A stretch of 64,000 nt of DNA from Puccinia triticina (lineage: Eukaryota; Basidiomycota; Pucciniomycetes; Pucciniales; Pucciniaceae), in assembly GCF_026914185.1 (NCBI RefSeq), contig NC_070563.1:1984001-2048000 (forward strand). The letters are read 5' to 3'. The notes beneath the pieces were generated by a model. That model was not told where the DNA came from and did no database searches. It worked only from the letters and a program-made list of their open reading frames with translations. A program made the translations under genes and the position numbers. Positions 43,438 to 54,475 of this stretch are shown one piece after another (the stretch's first letter is position 1; each line of letters starts with the position of its first letter).

Positions 43438-45416
43438 TCATGTATGACACTTCTGACTTTTCCCACTCCCATTGTCCGAGGGGCCTCCGTGACCATACAA
43501 ACCGTAGATGAGCATCATGCTGATCATCATGATAGCAATAATAGGTGGCTGGAACGAGGGTGCGGTAGAACTTTGTTCCTCTTGGGGTGGATGGATGCGC
43601 TCAGTGCCACCACTATCAGGTGGATTGTTGCTTCCAGGCGTACATCGGCCAGGTGCAGTGCCGATTTCAATTTTTGGGGGTGCGTTGATATTTAATGAAA
43701 TCGTTACATGTGCACTGAGGAGGAAGGGCACAAGCAGGATAGAGCCCGGAAAGTCAACTGAGGAATTGAGAAACGGGATTCTTAAAAGCGTTACTTACCG
43801 AACGCCACCGCTACTTCCACCGTCAAAGGGCTCTGCTTGGGCTTTCCAGGAACCGGAGTCAACCTTGTATGACGGGTCAGCCTCGTTCTTGACGGCCTTA
43901 GTCGCTGCAGAACATCATGAATAGGGATGAGTATGCTCTCGTCTAAGACCTAAACTGGACAAACAAACTGCGCTTTGCGACTAACATGCATCCTTGTAGT
44001 TCGGATCTTTGTAGATCTTTTCATTCAGTTCATCCGGAAAAAAGACTTGGCCAGTTGCTGCAGCGTATTGCACGGAATCGGAGTCTATTGTTTTCTGATT
44101 AGCGATTTCATACCAGTCGGTTCTGACGACTGAGTTACGAATGGATCATCAAAAAAAATCAGATTCTTTTGTCACAGCTTTTATCAGAGGTTTGTGGGAT
44201 CAAATACTCAACTGGCATATATGCGGGGAGCTCGTTTCACTGCGTTGGAATGTGGTGGATAGGAATTAGAGCGAGATTTTGAAGGGAAAATCATGTGGTC
44301 AGAAATTTCTTGAGCGGCTGTTTTTCAAATGAGAGCCAGTTATACTCACCTTCCGGGCCAGGGTAAATGGTTTCAAATCTGGCTATCCCCTCGGAATCTT
44401 GGATTTCACCGGTTTGAGTAAAGTGAGTATGTAATAAGAATAAGTTCCTGAAGTCGATAGGGCTTACCTGTGCCTAAGCCTCCTCTTAACCATGAGGAGC
44501 AATCCGCCTGAGAAGGACTCGAGCCGGTGGGTTCTCCGGAATATGCGCCATGACTGTTAGAGCCTAAAACATGGAATGGTCGAAAATTGAAAGAAATCAT
44601 TGACAGTCAGTGAGATATACTTGGTCGAAACGTATGTGTGGCTGACCCCAAATTTCGACTAAAGCGTTCTCAACGGGCGCGCAAGAATCCGTATCTAATA
44701 CGGTGAATTGAATTGACAAAGGGAAGCCAGTTTGATTTTCTTTCAGGTTGGAGCGCAAAAATGTGTTTCTATAGCTCAACAATCAATTAGTGAGGGTGGT
44801 CTCGAAGGTGAGTGAGCTGGGGAGGCTCAAAATAACGCTTTTGAACGCACTTGATATAATGTGATCCTTGAAGAGATGTTGAGTTCGGTTGATCTGACTG
44901 ACATCGCAAAGGGTCAGGGGAACTGCGTTGAAAAAACACAAGTGAGAAAGAAATGATTGAACGAACTTTGGTGGCGGGAAGAGCCCGGTGCTCAAGAATG
45001 GGTCGAGAAGGCTCTGAGAAACAGGAAAGAAACGAATGATAGAGAAGCAGAATGGCAAAGATCGTAGGGGGTGATGTGTAAAATGTGCCATTAATTCCGA
45101 TTCGAGATATTGACCAGGCCATCGAGCCCGGTTTCGTGAGTTGAACAGCTGATCGGGCCTCTAGAGTATCCACGCAGAAGGAAACTAAGCGAAGTGGGTT
45201 GGTGGCCAGAACGCGTGCTTGAAGAGAAGATGGGTGAACTGGGGAAATAATCACTGGGATGTATGCGCAACTTGATTGCCCGTTCAAGACCTGCTATCTC
45301 CAGACGTACGTTGCAAGAAAACAAGGGTAGAGGCGCCAGAGGGTTTGGCAACGTACAACACAGAAGTTGACTGACAACAAAAATGGAGTCAAGGAGACGG
45401 GATGCGGCTGCCCCAT
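43438..45416 (-). CDS. Secreted intradiol ring-cleavage dioxygenase-like protein, active site probably lost
   Basis: Nine exons on the minus strand: 45357-45416, 44851-45290, 44647-44768, 44468-44563, 44350-44397, 44213-44239, 43986-44129, 43799-43904, 43438-43714; 439 residues, phases all fit. Landmarks match the intradiol family in order: TFYTSPPTIF; LQGSHYIKNTFLRSNLKENQ (usual TEGPYY...RSD); TGFPLSIQFTVLDTDSCAPV; ENALVEIWGSNSHGAYSG; CSSWLRGGLGTDSEGIARFE; TIYPGPE; KRAPRIYAIVRTDW; ATGQVFFPDELNEKIY. The N-terminus (VSLTPFLLSVNFCV) may be a signal peptide. Known enzymes bind Fe(III) by two Tyr and two His. The first Tyr (GAYSG) is kept, but the second (PGxY) is Glu, and the RxxHxH pair reads Arg and Tyr. 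The tail has a hydrophobic stretch (IIAIMMISMMLIYGL), possibly a membrane or GPI anchor signal. It may be a pseudoenzyme or an early pseudogene. The 27-nt exon is the least certain. Confidence 0.8.
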
Positions 45417-46407
45417 GATTGTGGCGGGCGGATACCCAGATTCCAGAACCAGAAGGAGCCAGAAGCCTGCTCCTGCTGATACAGTGCCCCGCATGCCGAC
45501 CGATACTGATAGGAATACTGAACAGTACTATGCCGATGTGCTCGGTGCTGTACTTATTTACATGTAGAGGCCTGGAGAGGCTGCAAAACAGGGTTAAGGT
45601 TCAGCACCGCAGGTACCCAGTCAATGAAACTGGGACATTTCGTGAAGATGAGGAAACCACCCGCGGTCAACCTTAAGAGGGGTGACGCCGTCCCGCAGGG
45701 ACCCTCCGGCGCCAGCTCCCTCCGGTCGACGCAATGTGCCGCAGGTGTTGACCACTCCGGAGGGAGGGAATTTGGAATCTGCTCACATCCATGACGCTTT
45801 TTAGTCAAAAGCACCCGTGCACTGACTGCTGAAGCCTGAGCATCACTTGGACGGACGGCTCTGGAAGCGCCCATGCATGCCAACCGAGCCGCATTTTCCT
45901 CGGTTGGCCACCAACGGAGCCGCATTTTCCTCGGTTGGCCACCAACCGGGCCGGATGTGCGTCGGTCGCCGATCCAACCGATGTGGAATTCTTCGGTGTA
46001 GGCTGGGCGATGATGCCTCGCAGCGCCATGCACCGATCAAACGGTTGCATCGGTTGGAGCCCCCCCACGTAGGCTCAGGCGCTTCAGCAGAGCAACCAGG
46101 CATCAAGGCAGCTCGCTTCCCCGAGAGAAAGCGGATCAAGTCAAAAGACGACCACTCGCTTTGTGGACGCAGGAATATTAAATTTACTGGCTAAGGGTAG
46201 CAAGCTTTTCTTCGCATATGATCAATCACCATTCATTACCTCTAAACACATTTTCTGGCACTCATTGACATTCTCTTCTTCGCTAGTGCAGCGCTCTCAC
46301 TGTGACTAAATATTCTAACAAGCTTCTTGCTCATTGAGAACTAGCCCCAACTAGTTTACCAACCCTGCTTATTATTCACTCTCACTAACAAAATTGGAGT
46401 TTTTACA
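45417..46407. other. Intergenic region with a short duplicated block
   Basis: Divergent promoters of the intradiol gene (-) and the secreted-protein gene (+). About 45884-45950 repeats a 30-bp unit (GAGCCGCATTTTCCTCGG...) twice. GC-rich between 45660 and 46150; no gene supported. Confidence 0.45.
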
Positions 46408-48691
46408 ATGCAATTTTTCTTTGGACATTTCTTTATTTACGTGGTGCACGTGGCTTTCTATTTGGAAAATTTTGGTGCCTCCGCCCGCACAACTACTATC
46501 TCGGATTCAGATCCGAGCTCATCGCAAATCCAGTTTAATGGCCAATATCCACCTACTAACCCATCATGTAAACCTCTTCCAATGACGAAAAACACTTGGA
46601 ATCAGCTGAAGTTAAATGACCACCTCAAGAAGTTCCCCGGTGGTGATAAAATGAGTTTGATAGTAAGTCAACTCTTGTTTGTCTGCTCGAGCTTCGATTG
46701 AAGATGTGCTGCTAATTACGATGCGGCTATGATTTCTCAATCAATCATTTCTGATCATAGCAATATGCGACCAAACTCAACATGACCAACTTTGTTTGTG
46801 GTGTCGGAGGGGCTTGTAATGCCGGACAGCCTTGTTATCCGCTCGAAACACCTGATTGGTACATCTTATTTGCAGTTCAACAGTGGAATTCTTACATGAA
46901 TGTCTACTACGAAGCAGTCAGCTATGGAATTGCAATTGTCCAATGTGAGTTTGTGAAGAAATAAACCTATCACTATCAGATTTGTTATTGAATTGGTAGG
47001 ATCGACCCATTGCTAACCTTCTTTCTTCAACAATTTCAAAATGTCATCAATAGCAAGTATGAATGCATTGATAGCTTCACTGTAAGAAAGAGGAATTAAT
47101 TCACTTCATTTTCACCGCTAAGAAATTGGGACATTTTTCTGTCGAATTGGACCCTTGTAGCTTTCCGGCAAGTGACACCTCAGCCATTCGGAACATCAAG
47201 GCAAACCTTGGAGTTCAGGCAGCATTTTCGCAAGTGACTGGAACAAGTATGTCCTTATCGTTTGTAGTCTCTGCTTTTGATCATGCTGTTCCAATTTTTT
47301 TTAATCTCCCAACTCCGAAAAAGATATGTGGTGTCTGATTATTTGATTCCTCTCTTAACTTTCTACAGTCATGATTGATTTCATGCTTGCTATTGGTTCA
47401 TCATCTGGGCCTTGGTTTGCTTTATTTGATTTCCTGAATTTTATCATGGTTGCTGGACAAGGAGTCGCCGCATTTGCAATAAAAGAGCCACCAGCACCCC
47501 TGCAAGATGGGTTCTTCCAGGTAAATATTGTTTCAATTCCCTATTTGTTTTGCCATGATTGAGTACCACATGGAAATATTGGGTATGGCATGTCAAGTTC
47601 AAAGCTGTGCCACAAAAAACAGGATATAAACAATATTTAAACTTAACTATGACACTTAAATCCAAACAAACAGATATTTTATCTCAATGATATTCGTAAA
47701 TTTTGTATGAATTTTACGTAATTTGATTTGACTGACTATGTGTGCCTATCACAGTGGTCAAATACAGCATATTATCTTTCAAAATATGAGGAAGTTATTC
47801 ACAAGCAAATAGCAGAAGAGGGCAAAAAAAGAATTGCCGCCGGAATCAGCACTGATCAAGGTATATATGGGGTTGTCAAGGATGGAAATTTCATAGAACC
47901 AGCAAATTTTGCATCACTCCCTGAACTTCAAGAAAGGATTCGTCTTCTGGCTTCAGCATTGGGTTTGAACATGTTGCTACATTCAATTGTTTGTCCCAAA
48001 ATTAATTTTAACTCAACAATGATACATCTTTTGAATTTTGTGATTTTTTTTTTTTTTCATAAAAAAAGAATGCATTCATAACTGTTGGCTCAGATGTATG
48101 TTGAAAAGGAGGTTTTAGCTCAGAATTTTACTATTAATGAGTTTGACAGATTTCCTTTTTTACACCCCTGGATGACACAGCCCTGCAATGACAAAGGAAA
48201 AAATGGTGCATGGCCCGAAGGAACACGCCTTTCATGGTGTGACAAACCCGATGGAACGTAAGGAAAATTTCAAAGAATCAATGAAATTGAATCTTGATTA
48301 GTTCTGCTTTTTTGACATCCAATGTTTTTTGATACTCATCATTTTTTTAAAAATATTTCTACAGGATGCACAATATTGTGATTGCAAAAGATGGCAAGAC
48401 ACATAATGATATCAACAGTGCTAGTCTCATAAACTCATATTTTGGAATTAGTACTGAATTGATTATTAATTCATCAATCAAATGCCAAAATATGAACAAA
48501 GGTTGGAACTATGTTCCATGGGCAAAAGACAAGTGAGTAGGATGTGCCTAGGAGCACCATAACCCCCTTGAATGTTGTATCTCATGTAGAATTTCAATTC
48601 ATTATTCCACAGGGGAGCATTGCCTAAAGGACCAGACTCAGACTGTGTCTTTAATCTCCCTGTTTGCTACACTCAGGATAAAAGTAAGTAA
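46408..48691 (+). CDS. Cysteine-rich secreted protein, DUF7872-like family, paralog A
   Basis: Exons by eye: 46408-46662, 46761-46944, 47054-47081, 47161-47246, 47369-47520, 47755-47988, about 48124-48257, 48365-48532, 48613-48691; about 439 residues in phase. The N-terminus (FFFGHFFIYVVHVAFYLE) reads as a signal peptide. Conserved with paralog B in the same exon order: NTWNQLKLNDHLKKFPGG; FVCGVGGACNAGQPC then DWYILFAVQQWNSYMN; a hydrophobic middle (FMLAIGSSSGPWFALFDFLN); KRIAAGISTDQGIYGVVKDG; PCNDKGKNGAW...LSWCD; INSYFGISTELIINSSIKCQ; DCVFNLPVCYTQDK. The family name is from memory of Puccinia proteins; function unknown, probably secreted or vacuolar. The last exon found in paralog B (ALKACRDVGQLP) is not seen here; the frame instead ends at TAA 48689 just after a possible GTAAGT donor, and a hAT element starts 285 bp further on. 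The 3' end may therefore be truncated. Confidence 0.75.
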
Positions 48692-48975
48692 TTTTCCTGA
48701 ATACTAGGCTTTAACTTAATCTGAAAAGGGTAGCTGATTCCAATTTGATAAACATTCAAAAAAACAAATATAGATGTGCATAAAAAGATCCACAAGAAAA
48801 AGTGGACAACAGCCCGAGCTTGTAAGCATGCTGGCCTTCCCCTGGAGTAGTAACCAAATCAATAGCAAAAAAAACCCAATGTACATCTGAATCACTTCCA
48901 CCACTGTGGGGAATCCCATGAGTTTTAAATGGACATAACTTAGCTACAATGAGAAATATGAATTTTAGACAATAT

Positions 48976-49696
48976 TAACAATGGGCCTATACTATACTCT
49001 ATGATAACTGGGCCTTTCTGTTATAGTATAGGTCTGGTGGTACCACCCTATACTAGAAACTGTACTAGTATTGGCCCTTGGTCCAAGTGGCCCGTATGGT
49101 ATTCTGTGTTTTTTTTCTGAAACAAAAAATACAGGTATAGTAAATTTTTTTTGCCCCTGGTTACCACAATCAAGCACTTAACCAGGTGGAAACATAAGGC
49201 AATGAAATGTGGGCTCCTGATGATTGTACCGTCAAACCATTCCACTTATCTGGTCCTTGCGGTAATAGCACCGGCTTATTTAGGAACACCAGGTAGCTCT
49301 TGTTCTCTGCGGCTGCAGATGTGGTGGTTTTTTCCCTTCAACTATTTCACAATCAGTCAGCAGCCTTTTGTGGCTTTGTGAGGATTTTCCCCTTCAGGGG
49401 ACTTTGCTGAGGCCAAAAAGGCTTTGGGTGCTCTGATCCCCAAGCCCAAGAAATAGATAGATTTTCATCCCTACAAAGTAGTGGTACTGGCCACATCTGG
49501 CCAGTATAGTATTGAGATTTTTTTTGTTTCTTCCTTCATTTGGATATAGTATTCTCCAAAAAGAAAAAATCCACATGTAATTGGATATAGTATTAAAAAT
49601 ACATTGCTGAAAATGGAAATAACAGTACTGCTATTGGACCAAAGAAAATACAATAACAATACTATACCAATATCTGTATAGTAAAGGCCCATTGTT
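48976..49696. mobile_element. Intact 721-bp hAT deletion derivative (unoccupied copy)
   Basis: Ends TAACAATGGGCCTATAC and inverse GTAAAGGCCCATTGTT; perfect 8-bp duplication GACAATAT (48968-48975, 49697-49704). It keeps the last part of a hAT transposase gene but not the rest, so it needs a transposase in trans. It is the uninterrupted version of the shell at 15810-25337 and shows every one of that copy's insertion points as an empty site. Confidence 0.9.
49246..49455 (+). pseudogene. Remnant of hAT transposase dimerisation domain
   Basis: Reading with two frame shifts gives IAPAYLGTPGSSCS, then AAADVVVF, then NQSAAFCGFVRIFP, then GDFAEAKKALGALIPKPKK and TAG at 49453-49455. These are the conserved blocks of the hAT C-terminal dimerisation domain. 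The equivalent part of the full hAT element at 24640-24915 reads AYLGAAGSS...GDFAEAGKALKAIL. Not functional. Confidence 0.8.
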
Positions 49697-49849
49697 GACA
49701 ATATCACTTTAGACTTGGGCTTCCACAAGTCTGAATTGTAGCCATTATGCACTTGAAAGAATGAAAACATGCTCTCCAAAATTGTGCGCATTACTTGATA
49801 CTGTGTACCCCAACTATTACATTCCAAAAAAATGTAGTGCATTAAGAGA

Positions 49850-50125
49850 GGAGTAGGTAAGCCCCTCGATGACTGGTAACTTGCACGCACGTCTGTGCTG
49901 GCCGGTCCTCGGGGAAGTTGTGTATACACCGCTCGATGACCAGCTCGTGCCGGCCATCGGCACGGCGGCTGTGGGCAATGGGTACATATGTATGTAGCCG
50001 GACCTTCTGCCCCTCGAACTTTCTTTTCGAGGGGCGGTGTGCCCGACCGACTGAGTTGGCATTAGAGATCCGGGGGGCAGTGATCCCGGGGGACCGCGTT
50101 CGAATCTGTGTGCGAAGAATTTTGC
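49850..50125. repeat. Single hairpin repeat and tRNA-like segment
   Basis: 49857-49960 carries CTCGATGACTGGTAAC and CGCTCGATGACCAGCTCG, the stem words of the array in the CACTA element at 1560-2365. At 50045-50110, CGACTGAGTTGGCATTAGAG and a B-box-like GCGTTCGAATC are spaced as in a tRNA-derived Pol III promoter. I do not see a complete cloverleaf, so a tRNA gene is not claimed. Confidence 0.4.
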
Positions 50126-50251
50126 TCTGCTGCGCGAAGTGGGTCCGTTTGGAAATTGCTACTTTTGCCAAGTTTGTTTAATTACATTTGTTTTATGCTT
50201 TAATTTTTAGCATCTACCTTTTTTGTTGCGTTTTTACTGATACAAGTCACT

Positions 50252-53200
50252 TCAAATACCTGGGAGCTGGCCAACGTCTCGACAAGCTTTGAGAGCTCCC
50301 ATTTTATTTGCTGCCTTTTGTAAATCTATTGATGAGATCAAAAAGGGATTGATGAGCACTTGCACTGATCTCGTCAGAAACATCCGAAGTAAAAAACGAT
50401 TTTACCTTTCCGCGTCAGGTCGCAAACAGAGAGGCTCACAATACATTCAGCGTCTGGGTTTGCCGGAAGTATTCTGAGACATGAGGTTGGTTTCAACAAC
50501 GAGTCAAATTGAATATTTCGTGTAACATCCAGTCCCTAGAAGAATATTGTAGCAATTGCCCTTACGTTTTTTTATACGGATCGTAATTGTAACTTCCATA
50601 CTTTTGCTGGCAATCCCAAGAGTGCTCAACGAAGTACTGTGTTGTGAGGTTGTACTTGGCAGAAAGTAGCTTGGCTGATGGAAAATGTTCAAGCAGTTTG
50701 CCTTTGAACGATTGTACGATATTCATCATCCTATAGTATGTCAGGGATCAGCCACTGTGTGTCCTTTATTTTTACAAGAAAAAAGAAATCACATTCCGTC
50801 CGCGTTGCAACAAGAAAACACATCATCACCAGGCAAGGCGCCATTTGTTCCATCTTGGGTGCATGGTTTCTGGAAATTCCAACATTACAAAAGATGAAGG
50901 CTTAGTTTTTTTTTTCGAGATGGTCGCAACATGAGTCGAATGCCTTACATGTCCCCTTATTATGAAATAATTCTGTTTGTTTGAAGTTTGAAGAGCAGAA
51001 GTATCTTTCGCGATATCAGTTGCGTTTTGCAATGATGTATACATACACTAGCCTAACACAATCCCCTCGTTCCAGGGGCCGAAGGACCGGCGCGCCGGGG
51101 GCGCCTCGCGAAGCGAGCCTCTGGAAGAGGGGCTTGCAACTTAAGTGCCCGTCCTGGGGTGAGAGATTTCCCATTTTCGCTGTATTTTGGGTAATATTCA
51201 CTTCAACCGTGGATGGCGTCTTCATCTGAGCTCCCCCTCGGATGAGATGCACATTTCCCAGCAGGCGGGCATCTTGCCTTCCTGCTGGTATTTTTTTTAT
51301 TAAACATTCTTTAGAAAAATATCACTTTCCTGAGACTTGAAAGCTCTTGAAAGCTGGAGCTCAGCTCGGAGCAGGAAGGAATGGGAATCCACATGGAGCT
51401 GTACTCTAGAAGATACAGCCCATCAGTTTTTTTTTTCAGATCATTGACGGCCGCAATTCATGCAAGGATGGAATGCATCCGACTGGCGGGCTTCATACAG
51501 TGCAAGCCCTGAACAATCTGCCGGTCACTCGTCTCAAAAATGTAAAACTTCAAAGGGCCATGGCCACCGGATGGTTTGCTGGATTTTATCCATGCTTGGG
51601 CATGGGAAGGGCCGGATGTAGGCCTTTCAATTGGTGTAACAGGCCTCGGGAAATTCCCTCTGCAAGATAGGGAACAAGCGGAGGCAAATTCCTCCCACCT
51701 AAATTTGAAAACCGCTCACGCCAAAAGTCAGGGATACCCCACAAGCCCCTCTTTCAGAGGCTCGCTCCGCGAGAGGCGCCCGGCGGTGTTTCACCCGCCT
51801 CCCTCTGAAACGAGGGGCTTGTGTTAAGCTAGATACATACAGGTGAGCGAGTACATCCTACGCACAGTGGCTTTCCAGATAGCTGCAATTAGCCGTGCTC
51901 GGGCCACCGCTGAGATTGCACTTCGTATTTCATCTTCGGAACGTTCGGTGGCGGAGAAGTGGTTATTAAGGAAAGCCCCGCCCTTCAAGACGCCATAGAT
52001 ACCTTCGTCCGTACTGATACCGTTTTCAAGGACTTTTTTCGTAGCGTCTGAGAGCTTTGCTTGAGTTTCCGCTTGAGCGTTTGATAGCAGATAACTTACA
52101 TCCATCGTCTGTTATCAAATGTTCATCTCAATGGACGTCAATCATTCACCAATAAGCATTTCTAAGCGAGTGTATGAGCGTTTGTAAACCTACTTTTGAG
52201 AATTCATCGGAGGGAAGCTTAGCGTATACATTGTGGTACGTCCACCACAATCCAGTCGCAAACCCGGATCCACCCTGAATGAATGGCCAAATTTTGCCCC
52301 CAAAGAAGGCTATCATACTTGGAAAAACGAAGCCGGGGATGGCTCCAAAAAGACCCGCCACGTCACCCATAAATGTACCAGCTATCATAATAATATCAGG
52401 TTGATGTGGCGCATAATCATTGACCTGGTGTACTCAGGCCTCAGCAATTCAAAGCATTAAAGAGTACTTTATTTTTGCTCAGATTAAAAATCTTACAATA
52501 GATGAAGCTAGGCCTACCGAATTGAATATTTCGCGGAGAACAAATTCATGTTAGTAAGAAAGCTCATACCCGTAATTGATTTGAATTCATGTATGACTGG
52601 AAGCAGCTTAGGGAGCACTAGGAACTGACCTTGAATGATATCCAAAGCGAAAGCAGTTGCTTGGTAGATTTGATTATTAAATGAGTTCCAGTTTTGAGCG
52701 GCTGTAAGAATATACCAATCCCGACCACGGACTGGCAAGCATATCTGTTGTGACAGAGGTTTCAATCAGAGATTTGACGACTCCGTGCTTTAGCTTGATT
52801 CTACCCTAACTTGGTTCGCGTTGCACATCTTTCCAATTCCGCATTCGAAGTTAGTGGCTCCTACTTCTTCGGCAAAAAACTGAGAATAGTGCGGAAACAA
52901 GAACTTGAATACCAAAACATGGCAAGCCAAAGCCCACGCAAGAAAAGATAAAAAGATTTCGGCCCGTGAGAAAAACCGTGGAATACCTGCGCACCTCGAG
53001 TGATAAATTTTTTCCCCCAGGGAAATTCCTCAAGTAATCGTCCAGGTTGAGAGAGTGCCACAAATCAGGTGTGAGTGGTAGCCGGGCGCAAGGATCTCGA
53101 AAATCGGATGATGTGTCAGTTGAGAGAAATGTGTTAGCTGTAAGGGATGTGTTGGTTAAAAGAGACGTGTTAGTCGAGGGAATCTTGATGTTTGAAAAGA

Positions 53201-53309
53201 TAGTGCTGATGCCCGTTGGCCTTGAAGGTGTCGAACTTGATTGAGATTGAAACAAATCAAAACTGATTAACTGAGCCAATAGTGCAAGAGTGGAATTAGA
53301 GTTAGGCAT
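50252..53309 (-). CDS. Cysteine-rich secreted protein, DUF7872-like family, paralog B (transposon in intron 6)
   Basis: Eleven exons, phases all consistent: 52995-53309, 52811-52879, 52630-52744, 52569-52595, 52194-52432, 51866-52108, 50949-50972, 50793-50869, 50566-50730, 50406-50473, 50252-50325; 471 residues. Conserved blocks: LWHSLNLDDYLRNFPGGKN; FECGIGKMCNANQ; DWYILTAAQNWNSFNNQIYQ; hydrophobic middle (MIAGTFMGDVAGLFGAIPGF); KKVLENGISTDEGIYGVLKG; NYFIIRGHKPCTQDGTNGAL; DVFSCCNADG; KYNLTTQYFVEHSWDCQQKY; DAECIVSLSVCDLTRK; MGALKACRDVGQLPGI and stop. The N-terminal hydrophobic stretch (LALLAQLISFDLF) is a weak signal peptide followed by a Ser/Thr-rich region. Function unknown; two paralogs in inverted orientation 1.6 kb apart suggest a local duplication. 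Intron 6 (50973-51865) is 893 nt because it holds a 777-bp element; all others are short. I expect the gene to be expressed if that intron is spliced. Confidence 0.85.
51052..51828. mobile_element. 777-bp TIR element with CTTAACACAAGCCCCTC ends, inside an intron
   Basis: Left end CCTAACACAATCCCCTCG, right end reversed CTTAACACAAGCCCCTCG, with a further inner pair CTCGCGAAGCGAGCCTCT / CTCGCGGAGCGAGCCTCT; the ends fold over about 90 bp. 4-bp flanking CTAG on both sides (51048-51051, 51829-51832) is the likely target duplication. No transposase. A small GC-rich relative may be at 61506-61613. The superfamily is not clear to me. Confidence 0.7.
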
Positions 53310-54475
53310 CGGGGTTTCCTGAGTATCTCGTTATTGTACATGGATGAAGAAAGTGGGTTCAGAAGGTTGGGGGGTAGGAAGAAAACAAAGGAGCGAAGTA
53401 CCACGAGGGAGTTCACGGGAGCAGAAGAAGTTTGCGGAGGGCGTGGGTTGGTATGTGTTACTGGCTCATTACAAAAACAAAAAAGTTGTTTTGACACGGG
53501 CCTCCTTGAAACACTTTGATCAACAAATTGTGGAATTGATGGGTTTCCCAAAAGCATTGCCTCCCTCAAACTTGTGGGGGTTTCATGAACATATTACATT
53601 CTCACTAGTACTATTTTAAACACATCCCACATGCATCAACCACTCGGTCATTCCCGGGATAGCCCGTGGTATTTTGTATGTTAGTGGAATTTTCACACTT
53701 TTACCTGAACAATCCACTGAAATTGGCTAGATTATGATCAGACCCAACTCATCCCTCAAGGTTACTTATGCAACTTTTTTCCTTCAAAATAAGGATTGAC
53801 TCATGTACAACATTGTCTATTCATTTGTGAATTGTTGTACCGGAGACCAGCAAGTTATTAAAATTAGGTACTCTTCAAAGGGGCTTCAGAAGTGGTGATT
53901 TACATTGCTTGGATGGCTGTATGGGGTAGAGTGCGGGAAGGTGGACAAGGGCAGGGTATGGAAGACAATACAAGGGGGCCAAGGAAGAGAGGTGGGGGTT
54001 GGCGGCAAGCAAAGTCAGGTTTGGAAACCAGTGCAGATAGTCAGTGCACCCATTTATTGACCAACCAATTATCAACTGCAACCATTGGTGTGGAACATTG
54101 TATGATGATATGATACTTATCAAGCCTTATATAGCGCCTGAATCCATGTTGTAACCATGATCAGCTTGCATAGACAATGTCAAAGTTTAGTCAGAAATAA
54201 AATCAAAGACTCAAAAAATTGCAATGATGGATCAGATACCTTTGATTGACCAACCTTCTGACTCAGCGTCACTGAAGACAAGAATCATTTCCTCAGGCGT
54301 GCAGCTTTTCAGATATTGGAAGGGGAACACCATGGAGAAGTCTGCCTGGAAGATTTTGATCTGTGGAGCCTGGCAACATCCAGTAAATGGTAGAAGTTGG
54401 TAGCCAGAGGGGGCAGCGTGAAGGGGTCAATAAGCCGTGTCTGAGAAGACACCACAAGTGCACCCTCATTGACGG
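53310..54475. other. No gene recognised
   Basis: Promoter side of paralog B, then unique-looking sequence with short frames (for example at 53344-53619) that overlap the 5' leader and lack motifs. No transposon ends found. Confidence 0.35.

Noticed and set aside
44107..44124. First reading that the HxH motif of the intradiol protein had become WYE in VRTDWYEI
   Set aside because: RTDW follows HIHV in the family pattern as I recall it; a 27-nt exon at 44213-44239 supplies the RAPRIYA segment in phase and is the better match.
47123..47160. Apparent one-base frame conflict in paralog A between exons 3 and 4
   Set aside because: Using the acceptor at 47160 (CCTTGTAG) instead of 47122 restores the phase and the family pattern.
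50045..50115. tRNA gene
   Set aside because: A- and B-box-like motifs are present, but no acceptor stem or anticodon arm can be paired convincingly.
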